Positions 1-4,797 are shown, counted from the stretch's first letter. The stretch: DNA of 5,727 nt from Candidatus Uhrbacteria bacterium RIFOXYB2_FULL_45_11 (GCA_001791715.1 MGFD01000053.1:1-5727); one strand, 5' to 3'. Translations and numbers: made by a program. The notes: generated from the sequence alone by a model not told the origin.

Positions 1-2
1 CG

Positions 3-431
3 ATTTATCACAAAACGCTTTTTGGCTGGCTCGGTCTTGCGTTCGTTCGCAGAGAGTCGTGCGAGCAAAATGGAATTCCTGAGTGGAAAGATGTTTTGCA
101 CACGTGCATTGCTCCAATTTCGCGTGAAGCAGAATCGTCTATCTATTTTCGGACTCCATCTTCGTCTCCGTATCATCATACGCAATCGTTTGATCTCAAG
201 GTGTTGCCTCGTGGAATGCATCTTATGTCCGGTCATCATTTTCTTGGCGACATTCAGTTTGGTGAAGCTCCACATCATCTTTCAGACTTTGATTGCTTCG
301 CAACCTATTTGAAAGAAGATGTTGTTGCGTGGATTGATTCGTTGAAAAAAGCACGCGGCATTCCAATTGAAGAGCCAAAAAAAGACGCGCCCGCAGAGAC
401 ATCGACTGACTGTGATGAAGGGGAGGCGTAA
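3..431 (+). CDS. C-terminal part of an unidentified protein (5' end outside window)
   Basis: This frame is open from the left edge and ends at TAA 429-431, giving about 142 residues of a longer protein. There is no ATG with a ribosome binding site inside it, and a TTG at 96 has none either, so I read it as truncated by the window and not as starting at 96. The fragment is rich in His (YHHT, GHHFLG and PHHL motifs) and aromatic residues. A folded part runs to about the motif VVAWIDSLKKARGIP, followed by a low-complexity acidic tail of Lys, Pro, Asp, Glu and Thr up to the stop. I do not recognise the family. A short gap with the first copy of the double-hairpin element separates it from the next gene. 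Confidence 0.7.
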   Translation: MYHKTLFGWLGLAFVRRESCEQNGIPEWKDVLHTCIAPISREAESSIYFRTPSSSPYHHTQSFDLKVLPRGMHLMSGHHFLGDIQFGEAPHHLSDFDCFATYLKEDVVAWIDSLKKARGIPIEEPKKDAPAETSTDCDEGEA

Positions 432-450
432 CAGTCATTGAATTATTCTT

Positions 451-469
451 GCCGAAGTTTTGTTTCGGC
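451..469 (+). terminator. Element copy 1, first hairpin (terminator-like)
   Basis: Arms GCCGAA (451-456) and TTCGGC (464-469) flank a 7-nt loop. They are followed by CCTTTATT, which is too poor a U-tract for a strong intrinsic terminator. It lies 20 nt after the stop of the truncated first gene. It may end transcripts weakly, or protect a processed 3' end. Confidence 0.5.
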
Positions 470-477
470 CCTTTATT

Positions 478-510
478 CTCGTTTCGAGATGGTCGATGCG
501 AGTGAGAGGG
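478..510 (+). promoter_or_regulatory. Element copy 1, leader hairpin and RBS
   Basis: Arms CTCGTTTCGA (478-487) and TCGATGCGAG (493-502) pair with one G-U and one T-T position around the loop GATGG. The tail is GAGTGAGAGGG, and its GAGAGGG (504-510) serves as the Shine-Dalgarno 4 nt before ATG 515. This copy diverges most in sequence from the family, yet the stem is kept. Confidence 0.55.
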
Positions 511-514
511 AATC

Positions 515-739
515 ATGCAAAAAGTGCTCATTGTAAAATCGATGAATGTGACGCCAGAAGAGGAACTTACTCGCCGACTCGCTCCGCTTTTGAAACGCGG
601 GTATCGCGTGGTCACGGCGAGTACGTCGATCGCGCTTCATGGAAACATCGAGCGGTTTGATGTGCCTGGTACGCTTTTGTTCAACGTTGCGCACCATGCC
701 TACTACGTGACGACTGTTGTGCTAGATAATAGAAAGTAG
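515..739 (+). CDS. Small protein, possibly Cse60/DUF2758-like
   Basis: The start is ATG 515, 4 nt after GAGAGGG, and the stop is TAG. The 74-residue product begins with a hydrophobic strand (KVLIVK, residues 3-8). A charged amphipathic helix follows (TPEEELTRRLAPLLKRG, about 13-29), then a strand (YRVVTASTSIAL) and a final strand near the C-terminus (AYYVTTVVLDN). This order, with an early strand, an acidic/basic helix and a C-terminal Tyr-rich strand, resembles the small Cse60/DUF2758 proteins whose role is unclear. The resemblance is by eye only and could be chance. No signal peptide or membrane segment is visible. Its leader is copy 1 of the double-hairpin element. Downstream there is no terminator hairpin, only a T-rich stretch, so it may be co-transcribed with the next gene. 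Confidence 0.7.
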   Translation: MQKVLIVKSMNVTPEEELTRRLAPLLKRGYRVVTASTSIALHGNIERFDVPGTLLFNVAHHAYYVTTVVLDNRK

Positions 740-757
740 TTGTTTATATTTTTGTTC

Positions 758-801
758 CCTCGATGAATTGAGGATGACGATGCCACAAGTGCATCGAGGA
801 G
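758..801 (+). promoter_or_regulatory. Leader with competing hairpins over the RBS
   Basis: Two pairings exclude each other. Locally, CGATGC (778-783) pairs with GCATCG (791-796) and leaves AGGAG 797-801 free. Alternatively the distal CCTCGATG (758-765) pairs perfectly with CATCGAGG (792-799) and covers most of the Shine-Dalgarno. The leader of the gene at 1818 has the same plan. The stretch 740-757 before it is T-rich, with no convincing promoter. Confidence 0.5.
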
Positions 802-808
802 AATGGAA

Positions 809-1369
809 ATGAAGACGACAAAAGAGTTTGGCCTGAACTTTCGGGATGCAGAAGGTTGGGGTATGGATTATTTGCAAGTATGTGTTCATGCAGAACTGCA
901 GGAAGGGAAGATTCAGATTGAGTTGGAGTTCAGTCGTGGTCGTGAAGATTCATCGGTTGAAGAAGGGAAGGAAGAATCAGAGACGTATATGGGATTGCAT
1001 GAATTGACGCAATGCGTTGATTTGACTAGGTTGAAAGAATATATCAAAGACACGTTTCCCCTTCTTGAGGAATTTGAACTGGCTGAACTCGAATCCGAAG
1101 TCTTGGGTCGAAAGATCAAGACAGAAGAAGGGATTGCAAAACTTGTTGCTCAAGGATGGCAATTGTTTCATTACCGAGAATTTTTTAAGGGAAATCTTAC
1201 GAACATTTGTCGATTGATCTTTGAGCCAGATGTTGATCTTTCTCGTTGGAACCGTAAGAAGTTCACGAGTCGTGTTGGGACAAACGGTGAATTGATTCGC
1301 GGAAAAGAAGCGCGAGCATTCTGGGATTGGTGGACCTCGGGTGCTGTAAGACTTTCGTATTTTTTTTAG
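809..1369 (+). CDS. Unidentified acidic protein, 186 residues
   Basis: I place the start at ATG 809, 7 nt after GAGGAG (796-801). The ATG at 803 is in frame but only 1 nt from that site. The N-terminal part looks like an antiparallel sheet (DYLQVCVHAEL, GKIQIELEFSRG). A strongly acidic stretch follows at about residues 46-59 (REDSSVEEGKEESE). A helical middle comes next (LTRLKEYIKDTFPLLEEFELAEL in two parts), and the C-terminal third is aromatic and basic (GWQLFHYREFF, then AFWDWW near residues 170-175). There is no signal peptide, membrane segment or metal site that I can see, and I do not recognise the family. The gene ends in a run of eight T just before TAG, then element copy 2 begins 9 nt later. 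Its own leader can hide the ribosome binding site, so translation may be regulated. Confidence 0.75.
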   Translation: MKTTKEFGLNFRDAEGWGMDYLQVCVHAELQEGKIQIELEFSRGREDSSVEEGKEESETYMGLHELTQCVDLTRLKEYIKDTFPLLEEFELAELESEVLGRKIKTEEGIAKLVAQGWQLFHYREFFKGNLTNICRLIFEPDVDLSRWNRKKFTSRVGTNGELIRGKEARAFWDWWTSGAVRLSYFF

Positions 1370-1377
1370 GAGATCTT

Positions 1378-1398
1378 GCCGAAGCCTCTCGCTTCGGC
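1378..1398 (+). terminator. Element copy 2, first hairpin (terminator-like)
   Basis: A perfect 8-bp stem, GCCGAAGC (1378-1385) with GCTTCGGC (1391-1398), has the loop CTCTC and is followed by CCTTTACT. It lies 9 nt after the stop codon. Copy 4 (3433-3453) is identical through stem and loop. The weak U-tract makes full termination uncertain. Confidence 0.55.
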
Positions 1399-1406
1399 CC
1401 TTTACT

Positions 1407-1442
1407 CTCGACGCGATATGGATCGTGTTGAGTGAGAGGAGG
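1407..1442 (+). promoter_or_regulatory. Element copy 2, leader hairpin and RBS
   Basis: An 11-bp stem joins CTCGACGCGAT (1407-1417) and ATCGTGTTGAG (1422-1432), with two G-U pairs and loop ATGG. TGAGAGGAGG follows directly, with AGGAGG at 1437-1442 placed 4 nt before ATG 1447. Hairpin and Shine-Dalgarno are thus almost adjacent in this copy. Confidence 0.6.
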
Positions 1443-1446
1443 CATC

Positions 1447-1734
1447 ATGACAAAAAGACGTTATTACGAATGTGCTTACGGGTATCTTGGATCATTCCGG
1501 TTGGGAGGAGGGGAATTCTACAACATTGAAGTTGGTACAGATGATTCTGCTCAAGATCCTTACGAAGTTCTTGAATCCTATGCATTCACTGTCGGCCGTT
1601 TTGTTGAGGGTGCTCCTCGAGTCGAAATCGAAGACAAATTTCTTCTCGAAGTGTTTCGAGCTCTCGTACAGCAAAAGATGATAAAACTCGATATGGTCTG
1701 CTGTAACCACGCTTGGTTGATACCGCTTGGTTGA
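1447..1734 (+). CDS. Unidentified protein, 95 residues
   Basis: The start is ATG 1447, 4 nt after a strong AGGAGG. A GTG at 1432 is in frame but lies within the leader hairpin and ahead of the ribosome binding site, so I reject it. The product opens with a basic and aromatic stretch (TKRRYYECAYGYLG) and a Gly-rich turn (RLGGGEF). It continues with a probable strand, an acidic linker (TDDSAQDP) and a C-terminal helix (DKFLLEVFRALVQQKM). The last residues hold Cys85-Cys86-Asn-His88, a cluster that could bind metal, but with Cys9 that gives few ligands. No family is recognised. No terminator hairpin follows. The next gene's regulatory leader starts about 30 nt after the stop, which suggests co-transcription. 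Confidence 0.75.
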   Translation: MTKRRYYECAYGYLGSFRLGGGEFYNIEVGTDDSAQDPYEVLESYAFTVGRFVEGAPRVEIEDKFLLEVFRALVQQKMIKLDMVCCNHAWLIPLG

Positions 1735-1766
1735 GAAGGCGTGATTTGATAGGCGTCTAAATACTT

Positions 1767-1811
1767 CTCCTCTTCGTTGTAATGTAGCGTTGCACGGAAT
1801 GCAACGAGGAG
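1767..1811 (+). promoter_or_regulatory. Leader with anti-Shine-Dalgarno and competing hairpin
   Basis: The local hairpin CGTTGCA (1788-1794) with TGCAACG (1800-1806), loop CGGAA, sits right before AGGAG (1807-1811) and leaves it free. Upstream, CTCCTC (1767-1772) is the exact complement of GAGGAG 1806-1811, and CGTTG (1775-1779) can take over CAACG 1802-1806. Together they would bury the ribosome binding site. This is the same plan as at 758-801, with different bases. Confidence 0.55.
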
Positions 1812-1817
1812 TATGTG

Positions 1818-2300
1818 ATGCCAGAAAATTACGAGTATCTATACGAAAGCCAGATTCGTATGGGGCCAGAGTTTGAGAAGAATTACTATGAGGAAAAAGG
1901 CGAAATCGAAGTTGGATATGTGAGACAAGGGTGGTACTCTTCTGATTTTCGCCTCGTGAAAGCTGTGTTGACTCTCAAACCTCAGGAAGAAGATCATGAG
2001 CTCTGCGGTGTGTGGAGATATATGGCGACGTGTCGCGGTGAATTCACTGCTGAGTACCATTCGGGTTATGAAGAGGAATACGAATTCGAAATGAACGATG
2101 TCTACGTGATCGAAAGCACACCTCCGTTCGTTGGAACACGTGAAGATGTCTTGCGAGAAAGGGCGACACGTGGATATCTAGAACTTCAAAACAAGATTGA
2201 AGAACTGGAACGCTTCATTGTAGACCTTAACAAGATCATCACGGAAGCGGGAATCGAAATCGTCTTCAAGCTTGTCGAACTGTCAGAATCAGAAGAGTAA
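1818..2300 (+). CDS. Unidentified acidic protein with C-terminal coiled coil, 160 residues
   Basis: The start is ATG 1818, 6 nt after GAGGAG 1806-1811. A GTG at 1815 is in frame but closer to the site and less likely. The protein is very acidic and Tyr-rich at the N-terminus (MPENYEYLYES, NYYEEKGE). A beta-rich core follows (DFRLVKAVLTLKP; CGVWRYMATCRGEFTAEYHSGYEEEYEFE) with two Cys at about 63 and 72. The final 45 residues form a probable amphipathic helix or coiled coil (LQNKIEELERFIVDLNKII), then a last strand and a Ser-Glu tail. No catalytic motif, signal peptide or transmembrane segment is seen, and I do not recognise the family. The coiled coil suggests self-association or a partner. 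The leader can sequester the ribosome binding site. Element copy 3 follows 10 nt after the stop. Confidence 0.75.
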   Translation: MPENYEYLYESQIRMGPEFEKNYYEEKGEIEVGYVRQGWYSSDFRLVKAVLTLKPQEEDHELCGVWRYMATCRGEFTAEYHSGYEEEYEFEMNDVYVIESTPPFVGTREDVLRERATRGYLELQNKIEELERFIVDLNKIITEAGIEIVFKLVELSESEE

Positions 2301-2310
2301 CGTTCACCTC

Positions 2311-2336
2311 GGCCGAGCACGCAAACTCGCTCGGCC
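2311..2336 (+). terminator. Element copy 3, first hairpin (terminator-like)
   Basis: An 8-bp stem, GGCCGAGC (2311-2318) with GCTCGGCC (2329-2336), has a 10-nt loop and is followed by CATTTATT. It is close in sequence to copy 6 (4772-4797), so the first hairpins fall into two subfamilies: GCCGAAGC-type with a 5-nt loop and GGCCGAGC-type with a 10-nt loop. Confidence 0.55.
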
Positions 2337-2344
2337 CATTTATT

Positions 2345-2396
2345 CTCGACGCGATGTGGATTGTGTTGAGTGAGATGGAATTAAACAAGAGGAGGG
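2345..2396 (+). promoter_or_regulatory. Element copy 3, leader hairpin and RBS
   Basis: CTCGACGCGAT (2345-2355) pairs with ATTGTGTTGAG (2360-2370) around the loop GTGG. The TGAGTGAGA tail leads into an A-rich spacer and AGGAGGG (2390-2396), 3 nt before ATG 2400. The 70 nt from GGCCC to ATG differ from copy 4 at only three positions. Confidence 0.6.
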
Positions 2397-2399
2397 AAG

Positions 2400-2750
2400 A
2401 TGAATCAAGGTGAATTTTTCAAACATCTTGCTTGGGTTCATATTGTGTCTTGCATCATTGCGTTTCTTGAGAAACGCGGTGTTGCACCACTTTCACATGC
2501 TGAACGATTTTTTCTCTATCGCAAGGTTGAGAATTATCTGAATGGGCAGGAAGAAGTGTGCAAAGATCCTGCGTTTGGATCTTACGAAATTGACAACAAG
2601 ACGATTTCGTTTCGGATGAATCCTCTTAATGCTGTTGGTGGTGAAAAGAGAATCATTATGGTCTGTGAGATGGATACAAATCCGGGAACCGTCGAAATCA
2701 ACAGAAATCTGCAAATGACTCAAGAGATTAATCGTATGATTTTTAGCTGA
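2400..2750 (+). CDS. Unidentified protein, 116 residues
   Basis: The start is ATG 2400 behind AGGAGGG, the stop is TGA. The N-terminal half looks helical. It includes a moderately hydrophobic segment, HLAWVHIVSCIIAFLEKRG (about 9-27), which is more likely a buried amphipathic helix than a membrane anchor because it holds His and ends charged. A second helix (HAERFFLYRKVENYLNG) follows. The C-terminal half reads as strands (SYEIDNKTISFRMNPL; EKRIIMVCEMD), ending in a short helix (MTQEINRMIF). The order helix-helix-sheet recalls small alpha/beta domains, but I cannot name the family. It lies between element copy 3 and the window's clearest internal terminator, so it may be the last gene of a transcription segment. 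Confidence 0.75.
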   Translation: MNQGEFFKHLAWVHIVSCIIAFLEKRGVAPLSHAERFFLYRKVENYLNGQEEVCKDPAFGSYEIDNKTISFRMNPLNAVGGEKRIIMVCEMDTNPGTVEINRNLQMTQEINRMIFS

Positions 2751-2766
2751 AAGAAGCAGCTCGCTC

Positions 2767-2794
2767 AACTTATCTCAGCGAGATAAGTTCTTTT
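2767..2794 (+). terminator. Intrinsic terminator
   Basis: A perfect 10-bp stem, AACTTATCTC (2767-2776) with GAGATAAGTT (2780-2789), has loop AGC and is followed by CTTTT. It sits 17 nt after the stop at 2750. Its arms are unrelated to the repeated GC-rich hairpins of the other gaps. Confidence 0.6.
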
Positions 2795-2802
2795 CTCGGG
2801 TG

Positions 2803-2855
2803 AAGAACAGTGGGTTCGTCGCACGAGAATCGAAAAGTGTTCTTTAACAAAGGAG
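2803..2855 (+). promoter_or_regulatory. Leader stem-loop and RBS, unlike the repeated element
   Basis: AAGAACA (2803-2809) pairs with TGTTCTT (2838-2844), enclosing an inner hairpin TTCGT (2815-2819) with ACGAG (2823-2827). AAGGAG 2850-2855 follows, 4 nt before ATG 2860. It keeps the plan of structured leader then Shine-Dalgarno but shares no sequence with the TTGAGTGAGA family. No clear sigma-70-type promoter is visible between the terminator and this leader. Confidence 0.4.
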
Positions 2856-2859
2856 TGCA

Positions 2860-3423
2860 ATGTGCAATCACGTCAAAACAGGGAAGTGGGTTCAGTTTAA
2901 TTGTTTTCATCCAAACGCAGGTCATGAGTGGATGAAGCATAAAACGGAACGTATGGAAAAATGTGTTCAGACACATTTTGAAAAAGGAGCGTCTCTCTTT
3001 ATTCCTCCACACGTTTATACTCAGATTCCATGTCTTACTGTGTTGAATCTTTCTTTTGTCTCAGATGAACAGTATTTGAAACACGTTCAGCTTGTGAAGT
3101 GCTGTTTGTGTCAAACCTATTTTGTTCAGAGAATTGTTCATGTGAAAACAAGAGGAGCAAAGCACACTTCTAGTGAAATTTCGGTCGTTGTTGCCAAAAG
3201 ACTTGCTGATGAAGCTTGTCAGACGTTAACAGAAAAGAATACCTTGTTTCGGAATTCACATTGGGAAAAGATTCACAACGCATTTCGGACAGGGGTAGCG
3301 AGTAAGTTCGTTGCGAGTGATGAACACAAACAGTATGGTGTTGTTCAATCACAACACAATTTCTTCTTGGATCAGGTAAAGGATTTTTTCTTGGAGGGAT
3401 CTGAGAACGCCTCCGGTTCTTGA
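2860..3423 (+). CDS. Unidentified Cys/His-rich protein, 187 residues
   Basis: The start is ATG 2860, 4 nt after AAGGAG, the stop is TGA 3421-3423. Cysteines are frequent: C2, C15, C35, C58, C81, C82, C84 and C121. The cluster KCCLCQTYF (80-88) gives a CxxC pair, and the N-terminal CNH (2-4) together with CFHP (15-18) could supply further ligands. A structural zinc site is therefore plausible but not shown. The segment around RIVHVKTRGA (91-100) looks like a strand pair after the CxxC. The C-terminal 80 residues appear helical and polar with no catalytic motif that I recognise. Codon choice is somewhat richer in A and T than in the neighbours. Its leader and upstream terminator differ from the rest of the array, so it may have been inserted separately. 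No family is named. Confidence 0.75.
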   Translation: MCNHVKTGKWVQFNCFHPNAGHEWMKHKTERMEKCVQTHFEKGASLFIPPHVYTQIPCLTVLNLSFVSDEQYLKHVQLVKCCLCQTYFVQRIVHVKTRGAKHTSSEISVVVAKRLADEACQTLTEKNTLFRNSHWEKIHNAFRTGVASKFVASDEHKQYGVVQSQHNFFLDQVKDFFLEGSENASGS

Positions 3424-3432
3424 AGTTGACCT

Positions 3433-3453
3433 GCCGAAGCCTCTCGCTTCGGC
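3433..3453 (+). terminator. Element copy 4, first hairpin (terminator-like)
   Basis: GCCGAAGC (3433-3440) and GCTTCGGC (3446-3453) flank loop CTCTC, the same stem and loop as copy 2, 9 nt after the stop codon. It is followed by CCATTTATT, a weak U-tract. Confidence 0.55.
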
Positions 3454-3462
3454 CCATTTATT

Positions 3463-3514
3463 CTCGACGCGATGTGGATTGTGTTGAGTGAGATGAAATA
3501 AAACAAGAGGAGGG
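3463..3514 (+). promoter_or_regulatory. Element copy 4, leader hairpin and RBS
   Basis: CTCGACGCGAT (3463-3473) pairs with ATTGTGTTGAG (3478-3488) around loop GTGG. The TGAGTGAGA tail follows, with AGGAGGG at 3508-3514, 3 nt before ATG 3518. It is nearly identical to copy 3. Confidence 0.6.
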
Positions 3515-3517
3515 AAC

Positions 3518-3751
3518 ATGTCTCAAATAGATGTTGTGGTATTTCGTGGGGATGTTTCTTTTTTGCATCGCGAAATCGTTTCTTTGTGCGGAGTGACATT
3601 TAAGTTCTATCATGATGCAGATGATGCAGAAGGGCATCCAATCATTTCTGCTCGATCTGTTGAGGTAATGGCTAAATCGCGCGAACGATTTTTTCGGAAG
3701 ACGGTGCGTGGATATGTACGGCGTGTTGTGCGCAGACATGAATCGCACTGA
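3518..3751 (+). CDS. Unidentified small protein with basic C-terminus, 77 residues
   Basis: The start is ATG 3518 behind AGGAGGG, the stop is TGA 3749-3751. The first 30 residues are two probable strands around a helix (IDVVVFRGD; FLHREIVSLCGVTFKFY). An acidic His-containing turn follows (HDADDAEGH, 32-40). The last 25 residues are a strongly basic helix (KSRERFFRKTVRGYVRRVVRRHESH in two parts), which could contact nucleic acid or an acidic partner. That is inferred from charge only. The final codons also contain the hairpin of element copy 8, which serves the next gene, so the two genes are tightly linked: the following ATG is 21 nt downstream. I do not recognise the family. Confidence 0.7.
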   Translation: MSQIDVVVFRGDVSFLHREIVSLCGVTFKFYHDADDAEGHPIISARSVEVMAKSRERFFRKTVRGYVRRVVRRHESH

Positions 3752-3769
3752 GTGAGAGAAATAAGGAGG
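3728..3769 (+). promoter_or_regulatory. Element copy 8, embedded in the preceding gene
   Basis: GTGCG (3728-3732) can pair with CGCAC (3744-3748) across an 11-nt loop inside the last codons of the gene at 3518. TGAGTGAGAG follows at 3749-3758, then AAGGAGG (3763-3769), 3 nt before ATG 3773. The short stem lacks the GG loop, so the TGAGTGAGA tail is the stronger evidence of kinship. Confidence 0.4.
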
Positions 3770-3772
3770 TTC

Positions 3773-4138
3773 ATGGTTTATTACATAGATCTCGGGACAT
3801 TCACGAAGATGCTCGAGGTGACACTTCATCGTGTCGATGCAAACGGAAACAAGATTACCGAACTGAGGTCGGTCACGTTTTCCCGCACACTCGAAGTTCA
3901 TTGTGAGGAAGGGTTTTGGTATGATCTGACGGAAGAAGTGCAAGATCCCATTGAGCACGAAGGGATGATCAACAATCAAGGAAGATCGTCGTGGGAGCAT
4001 GTGGATCATAAACTCGTAGAAACACTCATCGACGAGCAAACCACAAAGATCGCTGAACAAATTCGGACAGCGCGCGCTCTTTTGAGTCAGTTGAATTCTC
4101 TGCGCCCAAGAGAGAATCGGCGATGGTTCACTGCCTGA
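3773..4138 (+). CDS. Unidentified protein, 121 residues
   Basis: The start is ATG 3773, 3 nt after AAGGAGG. A GTG at 3752 is in frame but precedes the ribosome binding site and abuts the upstream stop, so I reject it. The N-terminal half reads as antiparallel strands (VYYIDLGTF; KMLEVTLHRVDANGNKI; LRSVTFSRTLEVHC) with a DANGNK-type turn, which recalls a beta-hairpin or small sandwich. After an acidic linker with several His and Glu (DPIEHEGM; WEHVDHK) comes a long helix (LIDEQTTKIAEQIRTARALL) and a basic tail ending RRWFTA. The His/Glu cluster is not an evident active site. The stop TGA at 4136-4138 lies inside the first hairpin of element copy 5. No family is recognised. Confidence 0.75.
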   Translation: MVYYIDLGTFTKMLEVTLHRVDANGNKITELRSVTFSRTLEVHCEEGFWYDLTEEVQDPIEHEGMINNQGRSSWEHVDHKLVETLIDEQTTKIAEQIRTARALLSQLNSLRPRENRRWFTA

Positions 4139-4151
4139 GATTCTCTCGGGC
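4133..4151 (+). terminator. Element copy 5, first hairpin overlapping the stop codon
   Basis: GCCTGAGA (4133-4140) pairs with TCTCGGGC (4144-4151), with one T-G pair and loop TTC, and is followed by CTTTTA. The stop TGA 4136-4138 is in the 5' arm, so a ribosome finishing the gene would melt this hairpin. Stem sequence differs from the other copies but position and length match. Confidence 0.55.
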
Positions 4152-4159
4152 CTTTTACT

Positions 4160-4206
4160 ACGATGTGATTAAGGTGATCACATTGTTGAGAAGAAAAGAG
4201 GAGGGG
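4160..4206 (+). promoter_or_regulatory. Element copy 5, leader hairpin and RBS
   Basis: ACGATGTGAT (4160-4169) pairs with ATCACATTGT (4177-4186) around the loop TAAGGTG. The tail is TTGAGAAGA, an altered form of TTGAGTGAGA. AGGAGG at 4199-4204 lies 4 nt before ATG 4209. The stem bases are largely new, which argues for conserved structure over conserved sequence. Confidence 0.55.
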
Positions 4207-4208
4207 AT

Positions 4209-4757
4209 ATGTACATTCATCGTTCACAGAAGTTCCCGGGTGTTGTTGTTCATACAAGTGATGAAGTTTATCAAGAAGCCCTGGCAATTGTGGCGGGCGG
4301 TCCTTCTCTTGAAGGGTCTACGATCGAAGAGATTTTGGATCGTCAGTATGAAGACATGTTTTCCGTAGAAGCACAGGCGCCGTACCTTGAGTTTGTTCGT
4401 TTGCACGGAGCACGTCGTGGGTGTTCTGAAATTCATGTGTTGAACGCACATGGTGGAAGTTCGAACGGACAGTGGATATACGAAGATCGATCTCGATCGT
4501 TCTCATTGCAAACATGGATTGATCGCCATGCAAAACAGGCGGCGGCGATCGTTCTTACGGTTTGTAATGCAGATGGTCTGACGGTCAGGTCTCGTCATGT
4601 CCCCATTTTCATTCCAGACAATATCGTAGGCACTGGGTTTGCTTTTCTGAGCGAGTACCATTTCACGATGCGTTTGCCGAGTGGGGAAGAGGTTGATCGG
4701 TACACGATCGACTATCATCTGAAACAAATCTGCAAAAAAACAAAAGTGGATCCATAA
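4209..4757 (+). CDS. Candidate caspase-like (clan CD) protein, 182 residues
   Basis: The start is ATG 4209, 4 nt after AGGAGG, the stop is TAA. The core shows a hydrophobic strand then HG, as CSEIHVLNAHGG (72-83, His81). After 38 residues there is a second strand ending in Cys, as AAAIVLTVCNADG (111-123, Cys119). In caspases, CHAT and other clan CD peptidases the catalytic His is in an HG motif and the Cys follows the next core strand at similar spacing. The segment TWIDRHAKQ just before the Cys strand fits the intervening helix. The C-terminal part (RHVPIFIPDNIVG, then YHFTMRLPSGEEVDRYTI) reads as extra strands. The protein is short for a full caspase-like peptidase, so it may be a minimal or inactive version. 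Alternatively the HG and Cys may be coincidental in another alpha/beta fold. No signal peptide is seen. Element copies flank it on both sides. Confidence 0.7.
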   Translation: MYIHRSQKFPGVVVHTSDEVYQEALAIVAGGPSLEGSTIEEILDRQYEDMFSVEAQAPYLEFVRLHGARRGCSEIHVLNAHGGSSNGQWIYEDRSRSFSLQTWIDRHAKQAAAIVLTVCNADGLTVRSRHVPIFIPDNIVGTGFAFLSEYHFTMRLPSGEEVDRYTIDYHLKQICKKTKVDP

Positions 4758-4771
4758 GATTCGCACACCTT

Positions 4772-4797
4772 GGCCGAGCATACAGACTCGTTCGGCC
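4772..4797 (+). terminator. Element copy 6, first hairpin (terminator-like)
   Basis: GGCCGAGC (4772-4779) pairs with GTTCGGCC (4790-4797), one G-T pair, around a 10-nt loop, then CCTTTATT. Compared with copy 3 the 3' arm has T where copy 3 has C, and the pair stays compatible. It lies 14 nt after the stop codon. Confidence 0.55.

Noticed and set aside
1360..1369. Run of eight T before the stop at 1367-1369 as a programmed slippage site or terminator.
   Set aside because: No hairpin precedes it and no longer frame follows within the structured gap. It most simply encodes the final Phe residues.
1407..1442. CsrA/RsmA-type binding, since some loops hold GGA next to the Shine-Dalgarno.
   Set aside because: Only copies 2, 3, 4 and the leader at 1788 have GGA. 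Copies 1, 5, 6 and 7 have GG without A, so the family does not fit the ANGGA rule.
1432..1446. Earlier GTG starts in frame at 1432, 1815 and 3752.
   Set aside because: Those at 1432 and 3752 precede the Shine-Dalgarno, and the one at 1815 is worse placed than ATG 1818. I used the ATG behind each site.
725..1751. Possible sigma-70 hexamers: GATAAT at 725-730 and TTGATA at 1746-1751.
   Set aside because: Neither has a partner hexamer at 16-18 nt spacing, so I do not call promoters there.
3458..4060. 200-codon minus-strand open frame.
   Set aside because: It overlaps two well-marked + strand genes with ribosome binding sites, begins at TTG with no Shine-Dalgarno, and runs through element copy 4. 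It is a shadow frame.
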